In this document: positions 25,394 through 33,445 of the stretch, in pieces | How the letters are laid out: each line of letters starts with the position of its first letter | How positions within the stretch are numbered: position 1 is the stretch's first letter | Assembly: GCA_031401035.1 (NCBI GenBank) | Contig: JANNRA010000033.1 | Span: 1 to 42,305 of the forward strand | Direction: 5' to 3' | Length of the DNA stretch: 42,305 nt | Source of the DNA: JANNRA01 sp031401035 | GTDB lineage: Bacteria > Desulfobacterota > Binatia > HRBIN30 > CADEER01 | Notes under the pieces: generated by a model | Databases searched by the model: none | What the model saw: only the letters and a program-made list of their open reading frames with translations | What the model was told of the DNA's origin: nothing | Position numbers and translations under genes: made by a program

Positions 25394-26178
25394 GCGGCGT
25401 CGCGGCCGCGTCGGCGCCGAGCGCCGAGGCGCTGGCGCAGCAGCTCGCCCGGCTCGAGCGCCGCTTCGACGCAGTGGTGAAGGCGGTGATCCCGATCGGC
25501 GTGGCGCTGCTCGGGGCGCGCGATTTCCACGCCCTGCTCGACAAGATCCTGCTCGAAGCCAAGGCGCTGTGCCATGCCGACGGCGGCACCCTGTACCTGC
25601 GCACCGACGACGACGCGCTGCGCTTCGTCATCATGCGCAACGACTCGCTCGACATCGCCCTCGGTGGCGCCTCCGGCGGCGACCTGCCGTTCGCGCCGCT
25701 GCCGCTGCATGACGCCAGCGGCGCGCCGAACGAGCGCAACATCGCCACCTGGGCGGCCCTGCACGCCGAGTCGGTGAACATCGCCGACGCCTACGACGCC
25801 GCGGGGTTCGAGTTCTCCGGCACCATCGCCTTCGACCGCCAGACCGGCTACCGCTCGAGGTCGTTTCTCACCGTGCCGCTGAAGAACGTGCACCAGAAGG
25901 TCATCGGCGTGCTGCAGCTGCTCAACGCGCAGGATCCCGACACCGGCGCGGTGGTGCCGTTCGATGCCGGCCTGGTGCCGATCGTCGAGGCGCTGTCGAT
26001 GCTCGCCGCCGCGGCGCTCGACGTCTACATGCGCGAGGACCGGCTGCGCAGCGAGATCCGCGACCTGCATGTGCAGATCGACGAGGTCAAACGCGCCCGC
26101 CAGGTCGCCGAGATCACCGATACCGACTACTTCCAGAACCTCAAGCGCAAGGTCCGCGACCTGCGCGAGCGCGACTGA
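25390..26178 (+). CDS. GAF domain protein
   Basis: 262 codons from GTG at 25390, overlapping the glutaminase stop. After a helix at 15-40, a GAF domain covers about 45-215: FHALLDKILLEAKALCHADGGTLYLRTDDDALRFVIM, then LPLHDASGAPNERNIATWAALHAESVNIADAY and SFLTVPLKNVHQKVIGVLQLLNAQD, all typical. A coiled-coil tail (REDRLRSEIRDLHVQIDEVKRARQ) ends in TDTDYFQNLKRKVRDLRERD. The tail resembles those of GAF proteins that pair with adenylate cyclases. No output domain, so it likely senses a ligand and acts through a partner. Confidence 0.9.
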   Translation: MSGVAAASAPSAEALAQQLARLERRFDAVVKAVIPIGVALLGARDFHALLDKILLEAKALCHADGGTLYLRTDDDALRFVIMRNDSLDIALGGASGGDLPFAPLPLHDASGAPNERNIATWAALHAESVNIADAYDAAGFEFSGTIAFDRQTGYRSRSFLTVPLKNVHQKVIGVLQLLNAQDPDTGAVVPFDAGLVPIVEALSMLAAAALDVYMREDRLRSEIRDLHVQIDEVKRARQVAEITDTDYFQNLKRKVRDLRERD

Positions 26179-26192
26179 CGGCGAGGAGTTCC

Positions 26193-26960
26193 GTGTCCAA
26201 GATCGTCTCCATCCACTCCTTCCGCGGCGGCACCGGAAAATCCAACATTACCGCCAACCTGGCCGTCCTCACCGCCCTCGGCGGCAAGCGCGTCGGCATC
26301 GTCGACACCGACGTCCAGTCGCCCGGCATCCACGTCCTCTTCGGCTTCGACGAGGAGCGGGTCGACAAGGCCCTCAACGACTACCTGTGGGGCCGCTGCC
26401 GCATCGAGGAGACCGCCTACGACGTCAGTGCCGTGCTCGAGCAGGCGGTCGTCCCGGCGGCGCCCGGGGCGGCGGTGTTCCTCATCCCCTCCAGCCTGCG
26501 CACCGGCGAGATCGCCCGCGTCCTGCGCGAGGGCTACGACGTCACCCGCCTCAACGACGGCTTCCGCGAGTTGCAACAAGCGCTCAAGCTCGACTATCTG
26601 TTCATCGATACGCATCCAGGGGTCAATGAAGAAACGCTGCTCTCCATCGCCATCTCCGACGCGCTGGTCGTCGTCCTGCGGGCCGACCACCAGGACTACC
26701 AGGGGACGGCGGTGACCGTGGACCTCGCCCAACGACTGGAGACACCGCGCATCATGCTCGTCGTCAACAAGGTGCTGCCGCCGATCGACGTCGCGGCGGT
26801 CAAGCAGCGCATCGGCGAGTCCTACGGCGTCCCCGTCGCCGGCGTCCTGCCGCTCTCGGAGGATATGGTGCGCCTTGCCAGTAGCGGCGTCTTCTCCCTC
26901 GCCCATCCCGACCATCCGGTGACCGACGTCCTGCGCGAGGTGGCGGCGCAGTTGCCCTAG
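26193..26960 (+). CDS. MinD/ParA-family ATPase
   Basis: 255 codons from GTG at 26193, with GAGGAG upstream. A Walker A at 10-17 reads FRGGTGKS. The deviant-Walker signature lysine is replaced by Arg11. Then GIVDTDVQSPGIHVLFG (A' motif), LDYLFIDTHPGVNEETLLSIAISDALVVVLR (Walker B) and IMLVVNKVLPP. Such ATPases position or switch partner complexes. This type (SFRGGTGKSN) is found outside partition loci, and no ParB, MinC or MinE is near. It lies 14 bp after the GAF gene and 7 bp before the lipoprotein, so it belongs to the run. Confidence 0.92.
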   Translation: MSKIVSIHSFRGGTGKSNITANLAVLTALGGKRVGIVDTDVQSPGIHVLFGFDEERVDKALNDYLWGRCRIEETAYDVSAVLEQAVVPAAPGAAVFLIPSSLRTGEIARVLREGYDVTRLNDGFRELQQALKLDYLFIDTHPGVNEETLLSIAISDALVVVLRADHQDYQGTAVTVDLAQRLETPRIMLVVNKVLPPIDVAAVKQRIGESYGVPVAGVLPLSEDMVRLASSGVFSLAHPDHPVTDVLREVAAQLP

Positions 26961-26967
26961 GCGCCGC

Positions 26968-28767
26968 GTGACCTTCCCCATGCTGGTTCGACTGCTCCAC
27001 GCCCTCGCGCTGTCCGCCCTGCTCGGTCTCGCCGCCTGCGGCGGTTCCGGCGGCTCATCGCGGCCGCCCGGCACGGCGACGCCGCCGTCGGGCACGCCTT
27101 CGCCGGGCACGCCCTCGCCGGGCACGCCGTCGCCGGGTACGCCGTCGCCGTCGCCGCGGCCCGGCACGCCCACCGCGACGGCGGTCGGCACGCCGCCGAA
27201 GACGCCGACGCCCGGTGGCTCGCCGTCGCTGCTGCCGCCCATCGTCACCATTGCCCGCGTCGTCTTCCGCGCCAGCAACGGCGAGACGTGCTGCGTCGCC
27301 GCCGACCCCATCCTGCTGCCCGTCGACCCGCAGCCCGGGCAGGCGACGCTGGTGCTGGACGACCTGCCGATCGGCCCGGCGACCGTCGAGATCTCCGGCT
27401 ACACGGAGGACTTTGCGCCGGCGCCGGACGACGTCACGACGACGTGCAAGACCGTCAACACGACCGGCGTGCGTCCCTGCGACGACATCCGCAACGCCTC
27501 GGCCGCTTTTGCGAGCGCGCCGAAGCCGATCACCATCTTCTCCGGCGTCAAGGTCAACCTCGGCGAGGTCGAAGTCGCCGCGCTCCCGTTCGTGCTCGAG
27601 TTCACGCCGCCGCAGAACATCGAGGTGCCGCTGCCGGTCGATCTCTCGTTCACCGTCGTCGACGCCGAGACGGGCATCGCCGGGCCGTCGGTGGGACTCG
27701 AGATCACGCTCGACGTGCCGCAGGGCCAGCCGCCGGTCTTCCGTCCGCTCACCAAGCGCGTGCCGGTGGTGCTCGATCCGTGCCGCGACGGCAGCGGCAC
27801 GCCGTGCAGCCCGGAGGGCGACTTCGACCTGTCCGGATTCAAGGCGCGTGGCGTAGCGGAGTACCTGTCCTACCTGCCGGCCGGCCCGGTCGCGGCGCGC
27901 ATCACGGCGCAGAACCTCGCCGATCCGGCGCGCGACCTCGATTTCCGCTACGTGTTCGTCGTTCTGCCCGGGCCGACCGAGACGCCGACGCCGACCAGTA
28001 CCACTGTCCCCTCGTCGACGCCGACCCGCGTGCCGCCGAGCAACACGCCGACGCCGACGTTCACGCCGACCGAGTCACCCTCGGCGACGGTCACCGCGAC
28101 GCGGACGCTCAGCGCGACGCCGACCGTCACCGCCACCGTCACCGCGACGCGTGTCAACACGATGACGCCGACGATCAGCCCGACCCGCACCCCGACCGAT
28201 ACGCCGCGGCCGACACCGACGACGCTGTGCAAGTCCGCCCCGTCCGGCGGCTGTGGCACCTCGGGGGCGTCCCTGCTGCGCATCGAGGTCTCCAGAAACT
28301 CGATGCTGAGCTGGCGCTGGCTCGATGGCGCGATCCCGCTCGCCGACTTCGGCGATCCGACGAGCACCACCGACTACGCGCTGTGCATCTACGACTCGAC
28401 CGCCGGTGTTCCCGCACTGGTCTTCGCCGCCCAGGTCGAAGGCGGCGGCGATTGCGCCCGCATGCCGTGCTGGTCCAGGGTTGGCGCTCCGACCAGGGGC
28501 TATCGCCTCTCCGACGCCTCGGGCATGCAGTACGGCATGGAACGGCTTCTCCTGCGCGGCGGGCGACTGGGCAGCGACACCCTGCAGGCCGGCGCCGGCG
28601 GGGATAACCTGGAACTCCCGCTGCCGGTCAGCATTGATAAGTTCTTTGCCCAGCAGGACGACGTCATCGTGCAGCTGGTGAACAACGTCAACAAGTGCTG
28701 GCAGTCGACGTTCCGGCCGCGTGACGTCGTGCACAACCTGCCGGAGCTGTACGAGGCGGAACGATGA
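26968..28767 (+). CDS. Pro/Thr-rich lipoprotein with two low-complexity linkers, candidate surface lipoprotein
   Basis: 599 codons from GTG at 26968. LLGLAACGGSGG is the lipobox. Residues about 30-90 contain tandem GTPSP units, and residues about 335-415 a second TPT/TATVT linker. Between them is a beta-rich domain (VTIARVVFRASNGETCC ... YRYVFVVLP, residues about 95-330). The C-terminal domain (residues about 420-599) has a Cys-containing beta fold (CKSAPSGGCGTSG, YALCIYDSTAG, CWQSTFRP). I do not recognise either domain. The stop overlaps the ATG of the TPR-barrel gene (ATGA). The pairing with a TPR/outer-membrane protein suggests that it is exported to the surface. Confidence 0.72.
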   Translation: MTFPMLVRLLHALALSALLGLAACGGSGGSSRPPGTATPPSGTPSPGTPSPGTPSPGTPSPSPRPGTPTATAVGTPPKTPTPGGSPSLLPPIVTIARVVFRASNGETCCVAADPILLPVDPQPGQATLVLDDLPIGPATVEISGYTEDFAPAPDDVTTTCKTVNTTGVRPCDDIRNASAAFASAPKPITIFSGVKVNLGEVEVAALPFVLEFTPPQNIEVPLPVDLSFTVVDAETGIAGPSVGLEITLDVPQGQPPVFRPLTKRVPVVLDPCRDGSGTPCSPEGDFDLSGFKARGVAEYLSYLPAGPVAARITAQNLADPARDLDFRYVFVVLPGPTETPTPTSTTVPSSTPTRVPPSNTPTPTFTPTESPSATVTATRTLSATPTVTATVTATRVNTMTPTISPTRTPTDTPRPTPTTLCKSAPSGGCGTSGASLLRIEVSRNSMLSWRWLDGAIPLADFGDPTSTTDYALCIYDSTAGVPALVFAAQVEGGGDCARMPCWSRVGAPTRGYRLSDASGMQYGMERLLLRGGRLGSDTLQAGAGGDNLELPLPVSIDKFFAQQDDVIVQLVNNVNKCWQSTFRPRDVVHNLPELYEAER

Positions 28768-30389
28768 GGGGCAGGCTGCCGACGGGTTTGCGGAATCGAC
28801 GGTCGGCCGTGCTGCTGGCACTGGCACTGGCGCTGGCGCTGTGCGCCCAGGCTGTGCAGGCCAACGAGCAGTCGCAGGCGCTGGCGGCGCGGGCGGTGAT
28901 CGCCCTCAATGCCGGCAAGACGGCCGAGGCGCTGGAGCTGCTCGATGCCGCCCTGGTGGCCGATCCGGACGACGCCGAGGCGCGCTATCAACGTGGCGTC
29001 GTGCGCGCCCGCGGCGGCAACGCCGACGGGGCGATCGAGGACCTGCAGCGCGCTCTGGCCGTGCGGCCGTACTTCCCGAACGCCGCCCTGGAGCTCGGCA
29101 TCGCGCTGGTCGATGCGGATCGCGCCGTCGACGCCGAGGCGCCGCTGCTGCAGGCGCAGCAGGTGCCGGCGCTCGACGCGCAGGCGTCGTTCTATCTCGG
29201 CCTGGCGCAACTGCGTCTCGGCCGCATGGAGATGGCGCAGGCCAGCCTGGCGCGCGCCCGCCAACTCGATCCGACTGTGACCACCGCGACGCAGTATTAC
29301 GAGGGCGTCATCGCCTTCCGGCAGAACGACTACGAGAGCGCCGAAAAGGCGTTCGCGGCGGTGCGGAGCGAGCGCCCGGACTCCGCCATGGCGCGCGAGT
29401 CGGCACAGTACGTCGAGCTCATCGCCGAGGCCCGCGCCGCCGACTACTCGGCCTTCGGCACGGTGGCGGTGGAGTACGACAGCAACGTCAACCTGGGGCC
29501 CGCCGTTATCGCGGACCAGGCCGGAGATGCGGGTGAGAAGCCGGAGGGTGACGGGCGCGTCACCCTCAACGCCGGGGCGCGCTGGACGCCGCTGCACGTG
29601 CAGCGCTTCAGTCTGTCGGTGAGTTACGAATTCCTCCAGAGCCTGCAGTTCGACCTCACCGGCTACGACCTGATGGACAATCGCGGGGCGCTGCAGCTGC
29701 AGTACGATTTCGATCAGGTCTCCTTCGGCGTGCTCGGACGCTACGATTACTACCTGCTCGGCGGTGACAGCTTCCTGTCCGAGTTCACCGCCATGCCGTG
29801 GGCCTCGATTCGCGAGGAAGGGATCGGCCGCACCGAGGTATACGCGCGCATCCAGCCGCGCGACTTCAAGGGCGACTACGGTAGACTCAGCGGCGTCTAC
29901 AGCTACGGCGGCGTGCGTCAGTTCTTCGACATCGGCAATGCCTCGCAGCAGATCTGGCTCGGCTACCAGCTCGGCTTCAGCGCCCCCAAGGACAGCGACA
30001 ACGTCGACCAGCAGTTCAACCGCGATCAGTACCAGTTCGGCTCGCAGATGGGCGAGGTGGGAATCCGCTGGCCGCTGCTGTGGCAGATCCTCGGCGAGGC
30101 GGCCTATCGCTACGAGCACCAGAGCTACGGGGCGACCAGTGGCTGCGTGCCGAACAGCAATTCGTCGCCGGACCCCTCGTGCATCCCGGGTGCGCCGCTG
30201 CCGACCGGCCTGTCCCGCCGCGCGGACAACAGCCACCGCTTCATCCTCTCCCTCGAGCGGCCGTTGCCCGAGCTGTGGGAGCACCTTTCGGTGGTGGCGG
30301 CCTACCTCGGCACATTTAACCATTCCAACAAGAGCGTTTTCGAGTACGATCGCAACATCGGATCACTCGGACTCCAAGTGAGGTTCTGA
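28764..30389 (+). CDS. TPR domain-outer membrane beta-barrel protein (Slam-like architecture)
   Basis: 541 codons, with a signal peptide (LLALALALALCAQAVQA). Residues about 38-220 are TPR repeats (AIEDLQRALAVRPYFPNAALELG, MEMAQASLARARQLDP, YESAEKAFAAV). Residues about 228-541 are an outer-membrane barrel with alternating strands: FGTVAVEYDSNVNLGP, FSLSVSYEFLQSLQFDL, VSFGVLGRYDYYLL, EVYARIQPRDF, IWLGYQLGFSA and HRFILSLERPL. The protein ends in LQVRF, with the terminal Phe used for barrel insertion. N-terminal TPRs plus a C-terminal barrel is the arrangement of surface lipoprotein assembly modifiers (Slam/DUF560). It could instead be a polysaccharide-export TPR-barrel protein. Confidence 0.8.
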   Translation: MRGRLPTGLRNRRSAVLLALALALALCAQAVQANEQSQALAARAVIALNAGKTAEALELLDAALVADPDDAEARYQRGVVRARGGNADGAIEDLQRALAVRPYFPNAALELGIALVDADRAVDAEAPLLQAQQVPALDAQASFYLGLAQLRLGRMEMAQASLARARQLDPTVTTATQYYEGVIAFRQNDYESAEKAFAAVRSERPDSAMARESAQYVELIAEARAADYSAFGTVAVEYDSNVNLGPAVIADQAGDAGEKPEGDGRVTLNAGARWTPLHVQRFSLSVSYEFLQSLQFDLTGYDLMDNRGALQLQYDFDQVSFGVLGRYDYYLLGGDSFLSEFTAMPWASIREEGIGRTEVYARIQPRDFKGDYGRLSGVYSYGGVRQFFDIGNASQQIWLGYQLGFSAPKDSDNVDQQFNRDQYQFGSQMGEVGIRWPLLWQILGEAAYRYEHQSYGATSGCVPNSNSSPDPSCIPGAPLPTGLSRRADNSHRFILSLERPLPELWEHLSVVAAYLGTFNHSNKSVFEYDRNIGSLGLQVRF

Positions 30390-30391
30390 CC

Positions 30392-31225
30392 ATGATCGAC
30401 TCCCGCTTTCGTCTTGCCACGCTCGTTGTCCTGCTGACCGCCTCGCTGGCCGCCGCAGAGGACGTCGGCACCGTCGCCTCGCTGCGCGGCGTCGCCGAGA
30501 TCGGCCGCGGCGGCGCCTTGACGCCGGCGACGGTCGGCGCCGTGGTGCAGCTCGGCGACGAGCTGCGCACCGGCGACGGCCTGCTGCGCGTCGTCTTCCG
30601 CGACGACAGCATCATCGACCTGGCCGAGCGCTCGTCGCTCACCGTCGACACGCAGGTCTTCGATCCCGGCAGCAGCCGCTTCACCTCCCTGCTGCGCCTC
30701 GCCGCCGGCAAGGCGCGGGCGATGGTCAGCGACGTCTACGGCAAGCCGGGCGCCAGCTACGAGGTGCAGACGCCGACCGCCGTCGCCGGCGTGCGCGGCA
30801 CCACCTTCCTGATCGAGTACGACGCCAAGCGCGATACCACCGACGTCATCGGCATCGACGGGCGCATCATGGTGCGCAGTCTCGCCGAGCGCCTCGACGA
30901 CACCGTCTACGTCACCGCCAACGAGGGGACGACGGTGCGCCGCGGCATGGTGCCGACGCGGCCCGAGCCGATCGACCCAGACTACATGCTGCACGAATCC
31001 GACGTACTGCAGCCGCTCGCCCTGGGCGGCGCTGGCGCCGCCGCCGGCGTTGCCGCCAGCAGCGGCGTGCAGGCCGGATCGAGCGTCCCGGCGCCTGATC
31101 GCGCGCCGTCCTCGTCCGGTCTCGCCGGCCAGGTCGGCCGCGACGAGCTGCGCAACCCGGGCGACGTCGCCGGCCAGCCGCCGGCAGTGATCGATTCGCC
31201 GCGCGGTCAGCTGGGCGTGCCGTGA
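30392..31225 (+). CDS. FecR domain periplasmic protein
   Basis: 277 codons, starting 2 bp after the barrel gene. A signal peptide (LATLVVLLTASLAAAE) precedes a FecR domain at about 22-170: VGTVASLRGVAEI, LGDELRTGDGLLRVVFRDDSIIDLAERSSL, ARAMVSDVYGKPGASYEVQTPTAVAGVRGTTFLIEYD. FecR domains outside iron signalling often accompany sensor enzymes and surface proteins. The tail (residues about 190-277) is Ala/Pro/Ser-rich and likely disordered. It precedes the CHASE2 cyclase by 37 bp, so it may modulate its periplasmic sensor. Ligand unknown. Confidence 0.88.
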   Translation: MIDSRFRLATLVVLLTASLAAAEDVGTVASLRGVAEIGRGGALTPATVGAVVQLGDELRTGDGLLRVVFRDDSIIDLAERSSLTVDTQVFDPGSSRFTSLLRLAAGKARAMVSDVYGKPGASYEVQTPTAVAGVRGTTFLIEYDAKRDTTDVIGIDGRIMVRSLAERLDDTVYVTANEGTTVRRGMVPTRPEPIDPDYMLHESDVLQPLALGGAGAAAGVAASSGVQAGSSVPAPDRAPSSSGLAGQVGRDELRNPGDVAGQPPAVIDSPRGQLGVP

Positions 31226-31262
31226 CGACCAGCGCGCGCCGTGCCGCGGCGCCGCGCCGCGC

Positions 31263-33431
31263 ATGCCGCGCCTGACGCCGCTCGCCATCGCCCTCGCCGT
31301 CGGCGTGGCGGTGGCGGTACTGCGCATCGGCGGCTGCAAGCCGCTCGATCTGCTCGAACTGCGCGGTCTCGACTACCGGCTGCTGCAGCGCGGCGCCAGC
31401 GCGGCGTCGTCGCAGGTGGTGATCGTCGGCGTCGACGGGGCGAGCCTCGAGCAGATCGGCCGCTGGCCGTGGTCGCGGGGGCGCATCGCGGCGCTGCTCG
31501 AGCGCATCACCGCCGGCGGCGCGGCGGTGATCGGCATCGATATCATCCAGTCCGAGCCCACGGCCGCCTGTCAGGTCGAGGGGCTCGACGCGGCGATCAG
31601 CGCCGGCTGCGCCAGCGAGCTCAACGATGCCCTGACCGGGCCGCTCAACGAGGACGCGCGCCTGGCGGCGGCGGTGCGCGCCTCGGGCCGCATCGTGCTC
31701 GGCTACTATTTCGATTTCGGCAGCGAGCGCGTGACGCCGTACGCGGGCGAGGCGGTGTATGCGCAGGTGCTGCGCGGCCCGGGCGGCGGCGAGCAGCACC
31801 TGCCGCTCGGGCGCGACGCGGCCAGCAATCTCCCCGACATCACCGCCGCCGCCGCCGGTCTCGGCTATTTCAATTTTCTTCCCGACGTCGACGGCATCTT
31901 CCGTCGCGCACCGCTCGCCATCCGTTTCGACGAGCGCATCGCCCTGCCGCTGTCGCTGGCGATGCTGCAGCGCGCCCGTCCCGAGGCCGTGCCGTCGCTG
32001 CGCCTCGGACCGGCCGGCGTCGAATGGATCCGCGTCGGCGCGGTGACGCTGCCGGTCGACGCCAGCGGCCAGCTGCTGATCAACTTCCGCGGCCCCGGGT
32101 ACACCTTCCAGCACGTCAGCGCCGCCGACGTCCTCGCCGGGCGGGTCGCGGCGGACGCCTTTCGCGACAAGCTGGTGCTGCTCGGCGTCACCGCCGTCGG
32201 CGTCGGCGACGTGCGCGCCACCTCGTTCGATCCCGTCTACCCGGGCGTCGAGATCCACGCCACGGTGCTCGACAACATCGTCCGTCAGGAGTTCCTGCAC
32301 CGGCCGGCCTGGTTCGGCCCGGACGTCGCGGCGATACTCGGTCTCGTTCTGCTACTGGCGGTCGGGTTGCAGTTCACCCGCGGCGTCGCCGGCGCCCTCG
32401 TCGCCGCGGCGGTGGCGGGCGCCTATCTCGGCGCCAGTCAGTGGCTGTTCACGCACGGCGGCACGGTGCTCGGCGTCGTCTACCCCATTATGGCGGTGGG
32501 CCTCAGCTACGTCGCGGTCAGCGTCCATCATTTCGTCACCGTCGACCGCGAGAAGCGGCGCACCCGCCGCACTCTGGATCTGTACCTCAGCCCGGCGTTG
32601 GCGAAGTACGTCAGCGACCGCCCCGAGACGCTGCAGCTCGGCGGCGAGAAGAGCGACCGCACGGTGCTGTTCTCCGACGTCAAGGGCTTCACCACCATCT
32701 CGGAGCGGCTGTCGCCGGAGCAGCTCGTCGAGCTGCTCAATGCCTACCTGGGCGAGATGACCGACGTCGTCTTCGCGCACGACGGCATGCTCGACAAGTA
32801 CATCGGCGACGGCGTCATGGCCGTCTGGGGGGCGCCGGTGGCGCAGCCCGACCACGCCGCCCGCGCCTGCCTGGCGGCGCTGGACATGATCGACCGACTC
32901 GAGGCGATCAACGCCGCCAACGCCGAACGCGGCCTGCCCAAGCTCGACATCCGCATCGGCCTCAACAGCGGTCCGATGGTTTTCGGCAACATGGGCTCGC
33001 GCGGCCACCTGAGCCTCACGGTGATGGGCGACAACGTCAATCTCGGCGCCCGCCTCGAGGGCGTCAACAAGCAGTACGGCACCACCATCCTCGCCAGCGA
33101 GGCGACCATCGCCGCCGCCGGCGAGGTGATCGTGGCGCGCGAGCTCGACGTCGTGCGCGTCAAGGGCAAGGACGACACCGTGCGCATCTACGAGGTGGTC
33201 GGCGCGCCGGCGCAGGCGGAGGCGAGCGCTCCGCTACGCGCACGCTTCGCCACCGGCCTTGCCGCCTACCGGCGGCGTGAGTTCACCGCCGCCGTCACCG
33301 CCTTCAGCGAAGCGCTCGACGAGCACCCCAATGACCACCCGTCGGCGCTCTACCTGCGCCGCGCCCGCGCCTACCTCGCGACGCCGCCGCCGCCCGACTG
33401 GGAGCCGGTGGTGACCTTCGACGAGAAGTGA
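31263..33431 (+). CDS. CHASE2 periplasmic sensor-adenylate cyclase
   Basis: 722 codons. An N-terminal membrane segment (ALAVGVAVAVLRIG) precedes a CHASE2 domain at about 35-350 (VVIVGVDGASLEQIGRWPWSR, VIGIDIIQSEP, INFRGPGYTFQHVSAADVL, HATVLDNIV). Three membrane helices follow (residues about 355-420: VAAILGLVLLLAV, GALVAAAVAGAYLG, VVYPIMAVGLSYVAV). The class III cyclase domain is at about 460-640, with TVLFSDVKGFTTISERL, DKYIGDGVMAVWG, GLNSGPMVFGNMG and VMGDNVNLGARLEG, so metal-binding Asp residues, adenine-specifying Lys, and Asn/Arg are present. A C-terminal helical repeat (AYRRREFTAAVTAFSEALDEHPNDHPSA) is TPR-like. It should make cAMP in response to a periplasmic signal. It ends the seven-gene run, after FecR. 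Confidence 0.92.
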   Translation: MPRLTPLAIALAVGVAVAVLRIGGCKPLDLLELRGLDYRLLQRGASAASSQVVIVGVDGASLEQIGRWPWSRGRIAALLERITAGGAAVIGIDIIQSEPTAACQVEGLDAAISAGCASELNDALTGPLNEDARLAAAVRASGRIVLGYYFDFGSERVTPYAGEAVYAQVLRGPGGGEQHLPLGRDAASNLPDITAAAAGLGYFNFLPDVDGIFRRAPLAIRFDERIALPLSLAMLQRARPEAVPSLRLGPAGVEWIRVGAVTLPVDASGQLLINFRGPGYTFQHVSAADVLAGRVAADAFRDKLVLLGVTAVGVGDVRATSFDPVYPGVEIHATVLDNIVRQEFLHRPAWFGPDVAAILGLVLLLAVGLQFTRGVAGALVAAAVAGAYLGASQWLFTHGGTVLGVVYPIMAVGLSYVAVSVHHFVTVDREKRRTRRTLDLYLSPALAKYVSDRPETLQLGGEKSDRTVLFSDVKGFTTISERLSPEQLVELLNAYLGEMTDVVFAHDGMLDKYIGDGVMAVWGAPVAQPDHAARACLAALDMIDRLEAINAANAERGLPKLDIRIGLNSGPMVFGNMGSRGHLSLTVMGDNVNLGARLEGVNKQYGTTILASEATIAAAGEVIVARELDVVRVKGKDDTVRIYEVVGAPAQAEASAPLRARFATGLAAYRRREFTAAVTAFSEALDEHPNDHPSALYLRRARAYLATPPPPDWEPVVTFDEK

Positions 33432-33445
33432 GCCGCGGCGCGCGA

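Noticed and set aside
27080..27165. Possible CRISPR-like array in repeated GGCACGCC units
   Set aside because: The units are 15 bp with no spacers and encode GTPSP in frame within a lipoprotein.
31241..33280. Long alternate plus-strand frame over the CHASE2 cyclase
   Set aside because: Arg-rich composition and no domain; the frame at 31263 has full CHASE2 and cyclase motifs.
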